A program made the position numbers and the translations under genes. Below the pieces are notes generated by a model. It ran no database searches. It had not been told where the DNA came from and worked only from the letters and a program-made list of their open reading frames with translations. Shown here piece after piece: positions 1 to 7,484 of a stretch of 64,000 nt of DNA (within the stretch, counting starts at the first letter, position 1; every line of letters begins with the position of its first letter). The stretch comes from Marivirga arenosa (lineage in GTDB: Bacteria; Bacteroidota; Bacteroidia; Cytophagales; Cyclobacteriaceae): the NCBI RefSeq assembly GCF_030503875.2, contig NZ_CP129968.2, positions 1,054,001 through 1,118,000 on the forward strand, written 5' to 3'.

Positions 1-234
1 ATATAAAGAAGACTCCTCAAAAAAATAATTCAATGATTTCTCATCTTTCCAATTCATTAATAGCGCATAAGTGGAAAAATCTGGCCATAGACTAAAGCCA
101 AATCCGCTACCGGTGCCTAAAAGTTTCGAAAACTCACATCCTGGAATTCCTTTTAATAGGGGTGGGAGCAATTGCATTTGTTTGAAAGCCCAATATTTAT
201 TTTGGGAATATTGAATTAAAGATAAGGTTACCAT
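1..234 (-). CDS. CrtA-like (spheroidene monooxygenase family) protein, partial
   Basis: The first 78 codons of a minus-strand gene that runs off the left edge of the window; the reading frame is open to base 1. The peptide begins MVTLSLIQYSQNKYWAFKQM and continues with a GTGSGFGFSLWPDFSTYALL stretch. The pattern WAFxQM ... GTGxGxGFSxxPD matches my memory of the spheroidene monooxygenase (CrtA) family, haem-type enzymes that oxygenate acyclic carotenoids; homologues occur in non-phototrophic Bacteroidota, where the substrate is often unknown. The start ATG ends at 234. Family assignment is fairly secure; the substrate is not known. Nothing else of note is seen in 235-410. Confidence 0.7.
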   Translation of the reverse strand, partial: MVTLSLIQYSQNKYWAFKQMQLLPPLLKGIPGCEFSKLLGTGSGFGFSLWPDFSTYALLMNWKDEKSLNYFFEESSLY

Positions 235-410
235 ATGCTAAATTATACAAAGAATAACTTTAACATAAGGATAGGGTTTTAAATCTTAGATTAAAAATTT
301 TAATGTCAAAATAGATTTGATCGATAATTGATGTGAACTAGTGAACATAGTAAATACTTAACAATAACGCCCCATTATAAGGTATTAATAATATTAGAAT
401 AGTTTTAAAG

Positions 411-800
411 AAAAACCAGCCTTAAATAAGATTGGTTTGTGATTTAGTAGTAGGAGCAGGACTCGAACCTGCGTCCGCTAGCCAGCGGATAAGAGCCTAA
501 CGAGCTATTTTATATTAAAAAGGACATAAAAAAACCAGCCTTAAAATAAGACTGGTTTGATTTCTAGTAGCGGGAGCAGGACTCGAACCTGCGTCCGCTA
601 GCCAGCGGATAAGAGCCCAATGAGCTATTTTATATTAAAAAGGACATAAAAAAACCAGCCTTAAAATAAGACTGGTTTGTGATTTTAGTAGCGGGAGCAG
701 GACTCGAACCTGCGTCCGCTAGCCAGCGGATAAGAGCCCAATGAGCTATTTTATATTAAAAAGGACATAAAAAAACCAGCCTTAAAATAAGACTGGTTTG
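411..800 (-). repeat. Tandem array of tRNA-fMet 3' remnants, each with a terminator
   Basis: Three tandem units of about 120 bases lie directly downstream of the initiator tRNA on the minus strand. The conserved CCAGCC of the terminator recurs at 416, 535, 655 and 776, giving periods of 119, 120 and 121. Each unit holds a 60-nt tRNA remnant (448-507, 568-627, 689-748) and a terminator hairpin. The remnant keeps the 3' side of the D stem, the anticodon-region GGGCTC, and a perfect copy of the T arm; the two nearer units also keep the acceptor 3' strand exactly, and the farthest differs at a base or two. The 5' acceptor strand and half of the D arm are missing. The variable-loop region is replaced by a hairpin, TCCGCT-GGCT-AGCGGA. 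The farthest unit is the most diverged at both ends but keeps one base of the true tRNA that the others lost. Confidence 0.9.
769..799 (-). terminator. Terminator of the tRNA-fMet gene (repeated 3 more times)
   Basis: Read on the minus strand the hairpin is AAACCAGTCTTA-TTT-TAAGGCTGGTTT followed by a run of T. On that strand the one imperfect pair is a G-U wobble, while on the plus strand it is a C-A mismatch, so it works best for transcription leaving the tRNA gene. The same hairpin recurs near 655 and 535, and a more diverged form near 416. Confidence 0.8.
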
Positions 801-809
801 TGATTTTAG

Positions 810-882
<73 letters not shown>

Positions 883-935
883 ATATAAACTCTTGATTTT
901 TTCATCATTTTCTGATGTTTCTCTCAAAAGGATTA

Positions 936-943
936 CAAAGGTA
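936..943 (-). promoter_or_regulatory. -7 element of the tRNA-fMet promoter
   Basis: TACCTTTG on the minus strand, matching TAnnTTTG, with a TTG 20 bases upstream. It lies 53 bases before the tRNA 5' end. Confidence 0.65.
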
Positions 944-967
944 TGCTAAGGTTTTCAGAAAATCAAG

Positions 968-975
968 TACCTTTG
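968..975 (+). promoter_or_regulatory. -7 element of the era promoter
   Basis: TACCTTTG, 18 bases before the ATG at 994. This spacing recurs at other promoters in this window (GroES-like gene, pfkA, thioesterase at 41050). It lies inside the longest possible open frame from 943, which argues for the later start of era. Confidence 0.7.
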
Positions 976-993
976 CAAAATAAATTTAAATTA

Positions 994-1881
994 ATGTCAG
1001 AAAATCAGCATAAAGCCGGATTTGTAAGTATAGTAGGGAAACCAAATGTAGGGAAATCTACCTTAATGAATGCATTAGTAGGTGAAAGGTTGTCTATCAT
1101 TACTTCAAAGGCTCAAACAACTCGCCATAGAATTATGGGGATTTTGAGTGGTGAAGATTTTCAAGTGGTATATTCAGATACTCCTGGAATTTTAAGTCCT
1201 CAGTATGAATTACATAATTCAATGATGCGATTTGTAAAATCAGCTTTAGAGGATGCTGACATTTTATTATTTGTTACGGATTTATATGAGAAGTATGAGG
1301 AGGGAGATGTTCTGATTGATAGAATTAAGAAAAGTGGAGTGCCTATTATTTTGATCATGAATAAAATTGATCAAGCAAAAGGTTCTCAGGCGGAAGATAA
1401 AATGAAATATTGGGCTGAAATTATTGAGCCTGATCATCAGATTATGGTTTCTGCTTTAGAGAAAATCAATATTGAGGCACTTTTTGCACAACTCCTTGAT
1501 TTATTACCTGTTCATCCGCCTTATTTCCCTAAAGACGAAATGACAGATAAGCCTGAGAAGTTTTTTGTTGAAGAAATCATTCGAGAAAAAATCTTTCAGA
1601 ATTACAAAAAGGAAGTTCCTTACAGTTGCGAAGTGGTGGTTACTGAATTTAAAGAGGATGATACCATTATTCGAATTCGGGCTGAAATATATGTGGAAAG
1701 AAAATCTCAAAAAGGAATTATAATAGGAAAAGGTGGTGAGGCTATTAAAAAGGTAGGGATTGAATCGAGAAAGGATTTGGAAACTTTTTTTAATAAGCAA
1801 ATACATCTTGAAACCTTCGTGAAAGTAGAACAAGATTGGAGAAAAAAAGACTTAAAGCTGAAGAGATTCGGTTATCAATGA
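994..1881 (+). CDS. era: GTPase Era
   Basis: Essential GTPase that binds 16S rRNA and takes part in 30S subunit maturation. The 295-residue protein has the G domain with GKPNVGKS (15-22), the TTR switch I region, DTPG (62-65), NKID (123-126) and a SALE G5 motif, then a C-terminal type 2 KH domain with GKGGEAIKKVG. An in-frame ATG at 943 would add 17 residues, but a promoter element (968-975) lies in that stretch and Era proteins normally begin just before the KxGFVSIVG strand, so I take 994. The next gene in the usual Bacteroidota order is der; here a four-helix-bundle gene sits between them. Confidence 0.95.
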   Translation: MSENQHKAGFVSIVGKPNVGKSTLMNALVGERLSIITSKAQTTRHRIMGILSGEDFQVVYSDTPGILSPQYELHNSMMRFVKSALEDADILLFVTDLYEKYEEGDVLIDRIKKSGVPIILIMNKIDQAKGSQAEDKMKYWAEIIEPDHQIMVSALEKINIEALFAQLLDLLPVHPPYFPKDEMTDKPEKFFVEEIIREKIFQNYKKEVPYSCEVVVTEFKEDDTIIRIRAEIYVERKSQKGIIIGKGGEAIKKVGIESRKDLETFFNKQIHLETFVKVEQDWRKKDLKLKRFGYQ

Positions 1882-1883
1882 TA

Positions 1884-1900
1884 ATTAATAATTTGTAAAT
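1884..1900 (+). repeat. Left inverted repeat of the four-helix-bundle cassette
   Basis: ATTAATAATTTGTAAAT, immediately after the era stop codon. Its reverse complement matches 15 of 17 bases at 2323-2339, just before der. Confidence 0.5.
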
Positions 1901-1939
1901 AATAATTATTAATTTGAGATACCAAAGCCTTCAAAAAGT

Positions 1940-2296
1940 ATGAGATCTGATAATTTAATTCAACAGAAAAGCTATAATTTTGCACTGAATATCATAAAAT
2001 TAGCTCAGAAACTAAAAGAAGCTACACATTTTGAAATATCTAGTCAGGTTTTGCGATCAGGAACGTCTATTGGTGCCAATGTAGAAGAAGCTATTGGTGG
2101 GCAATCAAGGAAAGATTTTTACGCAAAATTATCTATAGCTTATAAAGAAGCAAGAGAGTCTCATTACTGGTTAAGATTAATAAAGGATTCTGGCTTATAT
2201 AATGGAGATGAGATAAATAATAGGATAGAAGAATGTGAAGAGATACTAAAAATCATCACAGCTATTCTCAATAAAATAAAGCAAAATGGCTTTTAA
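1940..2296 (+). CDS. Four helix bundle protein (23S rRNA-intervening-sequence family)
   Basis: A 118-residue, mostly helical protein with the family signature SGTSIGANVEEA and a following GGQSRKDFYAKLSIAYKEA stretch. Members form a homopentamer of four-helix bundles; the name comes from copies found in rRNA intervening sequences, but in Bacteroidota many copies lie alone between housekeeping genes and their role is unknown. Here it sits between era and der, flanked on both sides by A+T-rich imperfect inverted repeats, which suggests it was inserted as a unit. Family assignment is secure, function is not. Confidence 0.85.
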   Translation: MRSDNLIQQKSYNFALNIIKLAQKLKEATHFEISSQVLRSGTSIGANVEEAIGGQSRKDFYAKLSIAYKEARESHYWLRLIKDSGLYNGDEINNRIEECEEILKIITAILNKIKQNGF

Positions 2297-2322
2297 TCAG
2301 GGAACATTAATTCTGATTTACT

Positions 2323-2339
2323 AATTACAAATTACTAAT
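2323..2339 (+). repeat. Right inverted repeat of the four-helix-bundle cassette
   Basis: AATTACAAATTACTAAT, 12 bases before the der start codon; pairs with 1884-1900 at 15 of 17 positions. Confidence 0.5.
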
Positions 2340-2351
2340 TACCAAATATAA

Positions 2352-3659
2352 ATGTCAAATATAGTAGCAATAGTAGGGAGGCCTAATGTCGGGAAATCCA
2401 CTTTTTTTAATCGTTTAGTTGAACGTAAACAGGCGATTATGGATAATGAATCAGGAGTGACTCGTGACCGTCAATATGGAGAGGCACAATGGACTGGTAA
2501 GAAATTTACAGTCATTGATACAGGAGGGTATGTAACTGGTTCCAGCGATATCTTTGAAAAGGAGATCAGGAAGCAAGTTAAAGCAGCATTAAGCGAAGCA
2601 ACCGTAATTCTTTTTATGGTAGATTGCCATACTGGACTCACGGATATGGATAAAGACTTTGCAAATGTTGTAAGAGAAGTCGGGAAACCAGTATTTGTAA
2701 TTGCAAACAAAGCCGATAATACTGAAAAGAGCTATATGGCAGGCGAATTTTACGGATTGGGATTTGATGAAGTATTTACCATGTCTTCAGCAAGTGGATC
2801 AGGTAGCGGTGAAGTATTAGATGCGGTTGTAAAGCTTTTTCCTGATGATGATCATAAAGATCCTTACGAAGGAGTGCCAAGGTTGGCTATTTTGGGAAGG
2901 CCAAACGCGGGAAAATCATCATTTTTAAATGCGTTATTAGGTGATGAGAGAACAATTGTTACTGACATTGCTGGAACTACTCGTGATTCTATCAATACAC
3001 ACTATAAATTGTATGGCAAGGATTTTATTTTAACTGATACTGCCGGTTTGAGAAAAAAGACTAAATCTAAAGATGATATAGAATTTTATTCAACTATTCG
3101 AGCTATTCAATCTCTTCAAGATAGTGATGTATGTATTATCATGATTGATGCAACTCGTGGTTTTGAATCTCAGGATATGCAAATCATAGGATTGGCCCAT
3201 AAAAATAAAAAGGGTATCATGATTATGGTGAATAAATGGGATCTGATTGAAAAAGATGGGAAAACGCATGATAAGTTTAAGAAAGAAATTCAAGAAAAGC
3301 TTGGTCCACTTGATTATATTCCAATAATATTTACCTCTGTAGTTGAAAAACAAAGAATTTTTCAAGCAATAGAACTTGCCACAAAAATATATTTTAGCAG
3401 ATCAGAAAAAGTAAGTACTTCTGCTTTGAATGAAGTAATGTTAAAGGAGATAGAGAAATATCCACCTCCAGCACTAAAGGGGAAATATATTAAGATTAAG
3501 TATGTAACTCAATTACCTACTTATACTCCAACTTTTGCATTTTTCTGCAATTTGCCACAATACATAAAGCCACCTTACGAAAGATACTTAGAAAACAGGC
3601 TAAGAGAGAATTTTGACTTCGAAGGGGTTCCAATTAAACTAGTTTTTAGAAAAAAATAG
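2352..3659 (+). CDS. der: GTPase Der (EngA)
   Basis: Ribosome biogenesis GTPase with two tandem G domains, needed for 50S assembly. The 435-residue protein has GRPNVGKS near residue 8 and a second P loop, GRPNAGKS, near residue 182. DTGG and NKAD mark the first domain; DTAG and NKWD mark the second. The C-terminal KH-like domain follows and ends in basic residues. Length and domain order are those of the family. It lies 55 bases after the four-helix-bundle gene, so it may depend partly on transcription from era. Confidence 0.96.
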   Translation: MSNIVAIVGRPNVGKSTFFNRLVERKQAIMDNESGVTRDRQYGEAQWTGKKFTVIDTGGYVTGSSDIFEKEIRKQVKAALSEATVILFMVDCHTGLTDMDKDFANVVREVGKPVFVIANKADNTEKSYMAGEFYGLGFDEVFTMSSASGSGSGEVLDAVVKLFPDDDHKDPYEGVPRLAILGRPNAGKSSFLNALLGDERTIVTDIAGTTRDSINTHYKLYGKDFILTDTAGLRKKTKSKDDIEFYSTIRAIQSLQDSDVCIIMIDATRGFESQDMQIIGLAHKNKKGIMIMVNKWDLIEKDGKTHDKFKKEIQEKLGPLDYIPIIFTSVVEKQRIFQAIELATKIYFSRSEKVSTSALNEVMLKEIEKYPPPALKGKYIKIKYVTQLPTYTPTFAFFCNLPQYIKPPYERYLENRLRENFDFEGVPIKLVFRKK

Positions 3660-3663
3660 TAAA

Positions 3664-3671
3664 TACTTTTG
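3664..3671 (+). promoter_or_regulatory. Putative -7 element for the acidic lipoprotein gene
   Basis: TACTTTTG fits TAnnTTTG and lies 52 bases before the ATG at 3724. No clear -33 element is seen. Confidence 0.45.
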
Positions 3672-3723
3672 CAGGTATTTAAAATTAGATACATTTACAT
3701 CTTAAACCATAATCAATTGAACT

Positions 3724-4005
3724 ATGAAAAAATTATTTACACTAGTTTTACTAGGAGCATTTAGTTTAGCTGTTTTTGCATGTGGAAATACAAGCGAAAA
3801 GGAAGAAGCTAAAGAGCAAATGGAAGAATCAACTGAAGAAGTAAAAGATGCAGTTGAAGATGCAGCTGACGAAATGGGTGATGCTGCTGAAGAAATGAAA
3901 GAAGATGTAGAAGAAAAAGTTGAAGAAGGAAAAGAAAAAGCAGAAGATGCTGGTGAAGAAATGAAAGAAGCAGCTGAAGAAGTGAAAGAAGAAGTTGAGA
4001 ACTAA
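3724..4005 (+). CDS. Small acidic, repetitive lipoprotein
   Basis: A 93-residue protein with a lipoprotein signal peptide ending in LAVFAC (lipidated Cys at residue 20). The mature part is almost wholly Glu, Lys, Asp, Ala and Met in repeats such as EEMKE, EEVKE and EDAAEEM with helical, coiled-coil spacing. Such sequences resemble the YtxH/LEA-like low-complexity lipoproteins of Bacteroidota. It has its own promoter-like element and a strong terminator, so it is probably a single transcription unit. Function unknown; a role in the envelope or in stress is only a guess. Confidence 0.8.
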   Translation: MKKLFTLVLLGAFSLAVFACGNTSEKEEAKEQMEESTEEVKDAVEDAADEMGDAAEEMKEDVEEKVEEGKEKAEDAGEEMKEAAEEVKEEVEN

Positions 4006-4030
4006 TATTTCTCAAATTATAAAAGTTTAA

Positions 4031-4057
4031 AAGGCTACCAATTGGTAGCCTTTTTTT
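4031..4057 (+). terminator. Rho-independent terminator
   Basis: A perfect 22-base palindrome, AAGGCTACCA-ATTGGTAGCCTT, followed by a T run. It ends the acidic lipoprotein transcript. Confidence 0.9.
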
Positions 4058-4136
4058 ATTGCTAGATGTTTAGTTAAACAATTTTTAAATTAAACTATTT
4101 ACATATAGGTTCATTTTTTAATTAAACATAATTTTT

Positions 4137-4550
4137 ATGCTATCTCAATTAGTGTATGTAAGTGATAGAGTGAATAATTCGGAGAAAGAAATCGAGAATA
4201 TTCTTCAAGCTTGTAAAAAGAATAATCCAGATTTAGGTATTACAGGAGCTCTACTTTACTCAGATAAAAAATTTTTGCAATTAGTAGAAGGGGAAAATGA
4301 TACAATAATGACTTTATATGACAAAATAAAAGATGATCACCGTCATAAAAACTGTATTATGCTGTCGTATATGCCTATCACTAAAAAAAGTTTTCCATCT
4401 TGGCATATGGGGTCAAAAAAGATAGGAAGTAATGAAATTGAATTTGACACTAGTATCAATAGTGCTGAAAAACAGATTTTTTCTAATTTATTAGATGGTA
4501 AGGAAGAGAATGGCTCTAAAACAAAACAAATAATCCAAAAGTTTTTTTAA
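4137..4550 (+). CDS. BLUF-domain blue-light photoreceptor
   Basis: A 137-residue protein that is almost only a BLUF (blue light using FAD) domain. Residues expected to surround the flavin are present: the Tyr in QLVYVSD, an Asn in the KNNPDLGITGALLY stretch, the Gln in KFLQLVEG, and the Trp-Met pair in FPSWHMG. About 35 C-terminal residues follow, too few for an enzymatic output domain. Short BLUF proteins signal by protein-protein contact. No obvious partner gene lies beside it; its 3' neighbour is convergent. The BLUF call is firm, the output unknown. Confidence 0.9.
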   Translation: MLSQLVYVSDRVNNSEKEIENILQACKKNNPDLGITGALLYSDKKFLQLVEGENDTIMTLYDKIKDDHRHKNCIMLSYMPITKKSFPSWHMGSKKIGSNEIEFDTSINSAEKQIFSNLLDGKEENGSKTKQIIQKFF

Positions 4551-4560
4551 TAAATACTAA

Positions 4561-4590
4561 GAGAGTAATTCATAAATTTGAATTACTCTC
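4561..4590. terminator. Hairpin between convergent genes (possible bidirectional terminator)
   Basis: A perfect 11-bp stem, GAGAGTAATTC with an 8-base loop, lies between the stop codons of the BLUF gene and the KAS III gene. There is no real T run on either side, so termination is uncertain. Confidence 0.5.
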
Positions 4591-4598
4591 ATAAGATA

Positions 4599-5675
4599 TC
4601 ACATTCTATAAATGATGGCGTTTATATGCATTCCAGCTCCAACTGATGCCATAATAATGTCATCTCCACTTTTTACTTTATGACCTTCAAGTTCTCCTTT
4701 TAACATTAAATCAAGCATAACAGGAACAGTGGCTACTGAATTATTACCAAATTTCTGGATTGTCATAGGCATCATTTCTTTAGCCTCTAACCTTAAATCA
4801 TACAATTGACCAAGCTTTCTTAGAATTGCCTCATCCATTTTTGCATTCGCTTGATGAATTAATACTTTTTGAATGTTTTCTAAAAATATCCCAGACCTTT
4901 TTAAGGCAATCTGCATGGCAGCAGCTACTTCATCCAAAGCGTATTCATAAATTTTACGTCCTTTCATTTTAATGAACCTTGCTTCTTCTTCAAGTCCTGG
5001 TTTATTGGACTTACCCATGGCTAAGTAGTTAAGTTCTTCTGCAGCATCCGTTCTATTGGCAAATCCTAAAATTCCTTTTCTGTCGTCATCATATGAAGCT
5101 GAAACAATGGTTGCTCCGGCTCCATCTGAGAATATCATTCCATCTCTATCATGTGGATCCACGCATCTACTGAGGGTTTCAGCTCCAATTACCATAATGT
5201 TTCTACAAAAACCACTGCGAATCATTTGATATGCTTGTATAACACCTTGAACCCAACCTGGGCATCCGAAGATGATATCATAGCATACTACATCAGGATT
5301 TTTAATATTTAATTTATGCTTAACTTTTGCAGCTAAACTTGGCATATTATCCACTCTATTGGTACCATATTCTATGTCGCCAAAATTGTGAGCATATATA
5401 ATGTAGTCAAGATCTTCTTTGTCAATTTTACTGTTTTTTAAGGCATTTTCAGCTGCAAAAAAACCCAGGTCAGAATTCAATTGATCTTTGTCTGCATATC
5501 GTCTTTCTTTGATTCCAGTAATTTTCTCAAACTTTTGAATAATTTCTTCATTAGAAACTTCAAAAGGTGTTCCATCTTCCATGTAAAATTCGTGTTGTAG
5601 AAAATGTTCATTTGGCACTACATTTTCAGGAACGAATGATCCTACTCCATTAAAAACTACATTAGGTGTTTTCAT
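4599..5675 (-). CDS. 3-oxoacyl-ACP synthase III family protein
   Basis: A 358-residue thiolase-fold condensing enzyme of the KAS III/FabH type, which condenses an acyl-CoA starter with malonyl-ACP. The triad is visible: Cys138 in IFGCPGW, His274 in VLIHQANAKMDEA and Asn311 in KFGNNSVATVP. The N-terminal segment with a long insertion before KITGIKERRYAD is more like the FabH-related enzymes of secondary or specialised lipid pathways than housekeeping FabH. It follows a TetR gene by 34 bases on the same strand, so the two are probably cotranscribed and controlled by that regulator. The actual substrate cannot be read from the sequence. Confidence 0.85.
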   Translation of the reverse strand: MKTPNVVFNGVGSFVPENVVPNEHFLQHEFYMEDGTPFEVSNEEIIQKFEKITGIKERRYADKDQLNSDLGFFAAENALKNSKIDKEDLDYIIYAHNFGDIEYGTNRVDNMPSLAAKVKHKLNIKNPDVVCYDIIFGCPGWVQGVIQAYQMIRSGFCRNIMVIGAETLSRCVDPHDRDGMIFSDGAGATIVSASYDDDRKGILGFANRTDAAEELNYLAMGKSNKPGLEEEARFIKMKGRKIYEYALDEVAAAMQIALKRSGIFLENIQKVLIHQANAKMDEAILRKLGQLYDLRLEAKEMMPMTIQKFGNNSVATVPVMLDLMLKGELEGHKVKSGDDIIMASVGAGMHINAIIYRM

Positions 5676-5709
5676 ATTAATTATATATAGTCTGTACTTA
5701 AAATTTTAA

Positions 5710-6300
5710 TTAATTATTTTTTACGGCATCCCAACATGCATTTGCAGCCTGTTCTATCCTTTCAGCACTTAATTTCTGTTTATGATCTATTTGTAATTTT
5801 GCCAATGAGGTAATGGGGCCATAGGCTAAAGATATAATGGTGTAAATCGGTAAATCTTTCATGGCTTTTGCGCTTTTTGCTTCAATGAAAAACATCATTA
5901 CTGGAGACATAATCATAAAACTTTCCTCTCTTGTAAGCTTACTCATGTAAGAAGCGTATCTGTGTTGTTCTATAAATTGAAAAGCTTTAGGGTGATCCAT
6001 GAAATAATTGATAAGGTTCATCCATAAATGTTTGAACCGATCTTTGAAGGATTTATTCTCATTATAATCATCAAGCATAGCATTCATTACCTTTCGCTTT
6101 ATTTCTTTAAATAGCTCATTGATTAAGGCCTCCTTATTTTCAAAATATCTATAAATAGTGCCTGCACCTATTCCAGCTTTTTCAGCAATCATAGAAATAG
6201 GAGTTCCATGAAATCCATTCTCGGATATCAATTCAAGCGTTGTATCTAAGATTAGATTTTTCTTATCAAGTTTATTTTTAAGTGCGGAATGAACGTTCAT
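5710..6300 (-). CDS. TetR/AcrR family transcriptional regulator
   Basis: A 196-residue regulator with the N-terminal TetR helix-turn-helix (ILDTTLELISENGFHGTPIS, then AGIGAGTIYRYFENKEAL at about 35-55) and a helical ligand-binding C-terminal domain. It is upstream of, and in the same direction as, the KAS III-like gene. A perfect 20-base palindrome overlaps its ATG, the classical arrangement for autorepression. The start is the only Met before the HTH. A regulator of a fatty-acid-type condensing enzyme probably responds to an acyl compound; that is inference. Confidence 0.9.
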   Translation of the reverse strand: MNVHSALKNKLDKKNLILDTTLELISENGFHGTPISMIAEKAGIGAGTIYRYFENKEALINELFKEIKRKVMNAMLDDYNENKSFKDRFKHLWMNLINYFMDHPKAFQFIEQHRYASYMSKLTREESFMIMSPVMMFFIEAKSAKAMKDLPIYTIISLAYGPITSLAKLQIDHKQKLSAERIEQAANACWDAVKNN

Positions 6301-6304
6301 TCCG
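6285..6304. promoter_or_regulatory. TetR operator (perfect 20-base palindrome)
   Basis: CGGAATGAACGTTCATTCCG is fully self-complementary and carries the GAATGAACGTTCATTC core common in TetR/AcrR operators. It overlaps the start codon of the TetR gene (minus-strand ATG at 6298-6300). Confidence 0.8.
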
Positions 6305-6372
6305 AAAAGTTCGTGACTTTAAAATTCTCATCAAAATATTTTCATAAATATTTAAACCGCTGGTAACCAGAA

Positions 6373-6388
6373 ACTAACGTTTGTTAGT
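6373..6388. promoter_or_regulatory. Second dyad in the tetR-accD intergenic region
   Basis: ACTAAC-GTTT-GTTAGT has perfect 6-base arms. It lies 85 bases upstream of the TetR start and could be another operator site, for that regulator or for a second one. No match to the main operator is seen. Confidence 0.4.
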
Positions 6389-6520
6389 AAGTGGGTGTAG
6401 TATATTCTGAAGATGATTTTGCGTAGATTTTATCTATTATTTAACCAGAAAGGCTTGGATATTTTTTAGCGATAAAACCGGATTTAATATTTTACTTTGG
6501 CAATTGACATTCAATTCATT

Positions 6521-6528
6521 TATCTTTG
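6521..6528 (+). promoter_or_regulatory. accD promoter, -7 element
   Basis: TATCTTTG, with TTTG at 6496-6499 (21 bases upstream), 49 bases before the accD ATG. Confidence 0.65.
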
Positions 6529-6577
6529 ACCTTCCAATTAAAACCTGTAAAAGGTTTAATTAAAAATTTGAAACAAT

Positions 6578-7417
6578 ATGGCTTGGTTTAAGCGACAAAA
6601 TAAAGGGATTTTAACTCCTACAGAGAATAAAAAAGAGGCTCCGGATGGCTTGTGGTATAAAACCCCAAGTGGGAAAATCATTCACATGCGTGAGCTCAAG
6701 CAAAACGCCTATGTTAGCCCAGATGATGAATATCATGTTAGAATAGGTTCTAAGGAATATTTTGAGATTCTTTTTGATGACAACAAGTTCACAGAGCTTG
6801 ATAAAGATATGGTTTCTGGTGATCCTTTAGAATTTGTGGATAGCAAACCGTACCCTAGCAGAATTAAGAAGACTCAGGAAAAAACAGAATTAAAAGATGC
6901 TGTTCGATCTGCTCACGGAAAGATGAATGGGTTAGACATTTGTATCGCTTGTATGGATTTTGGATTCATTGGTGGTTCAATGGGCTCTGTGGTTGGAGAA
7001 AAAATTGCTAGAGCGATTGAATATTCTATTAAGAAGAAAGTGCCTTTTTTAATGATTTCAAAATCAGGGGGCGCTAGAATGATGGAAGCAGGATTTTCAC
7101 TAATGCAAATGGCTAAAACATCCGCTAAACTTGCTCAACTCTCAGAAGCAAAAGTACCTTATATTTCATTATTGACAGATCCAACAACAGGCGGGGTTAC
7201 TGCTTCTTATGCTATGTTGGGTGATTTCAATATAGCTGAACCTGGTGCTCTAATTGGTTTTGCTGGACCTAGGGTAATCCGTGAAACCATAGGTAAAGAT
7301 TTACCAAAAGGCTTCCAAAGCTCAGAGTTTGTCCTTGACCACGGCTTTTTAGACTTTATAGTAGATAGAAGACAATTGAAAACGAAGTTGACAACATTGC
7401 TGAAAATGTTGAAATAA
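6578..7417 (+). CDS. accD: Acetyl-CoA carboxylase carboxyltransferase subunit beta
   Basis: Beta subunit of the carboxyltransferase that makes malonyl-CoA, the first committed step of fatty acid synthesis. The 279-residue protein has the crotonase-like core with [26 protein letters not shown] and [16 protein letters not shown], which line the acyl-CoA site. The N-terminal zinc ribbon of most AccD proteins is present in outline ([17 protein letters not shown] ... YVSPDDEYH) but all four zinc-binding Cys are replaced. I recall the same loss in Flavobacteria, so it looks like a lineage trait and not decay. It has its own promoter and terminator. Confidence 0.95.
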   Translation: MAWFKRQNKGILTPTENKKEAPDGLWYKTPSGKIIHMRELKQNAYVSPDDEYHVRIGSKEYFEILFDDNKFTELDKDMVSGDPLEFVDSKPYPSRIKKTQEKTELKDAVRSAHGKMNGLDICIACMDFGFIGGSMGSVVGEKIARAIEYSIKKKVPFLMISKSGGARMMEAGFSLMQMAKTSAKLAQLSEAKVPYISLLTDPTTGGVTASYAMLGDFNIAEPGALIGFAGPRVIRETIGKDLPKGFQSSEFVLDHGFLDFIVDRRQLKTKLTTLLKMLK

Positions 7418-7431
7418 TATTTTAACTCTCA

Positions 7432-7460
7432 AAATGCCAGTAGAACCACTGGCATTTTTT
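7432..7460 (+). terminator. Terminator after accD
   Basis: AAATGCCAGT-AGAACC-ACTGGCATTT followed by T residues. Confidence 0.85.
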
Positions 7461-7484
7461 ATGAACTGCTATCGGGTAAAGTCA

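Noticed and set aside
448..748. Three tRNA-like elements with an apparent CTT (Lys) anticodon loop
   Set aside because: Each lacks the 5' acceptor strand and half of the D arm, and the apparent loop is part of a new hairpin, so they cannot fold as tRNA. Treated as remnants.
943..993. Longer start for era at 943
   Set aside because: It would run through a promoter element (968-975), and the extra residues are not part of the Era family.
3809..4015. Leu-rich frame opposite the acidic lipoprotein gene
   Set aside because: It is the antisense of Glu-rich codons and has no independent support.
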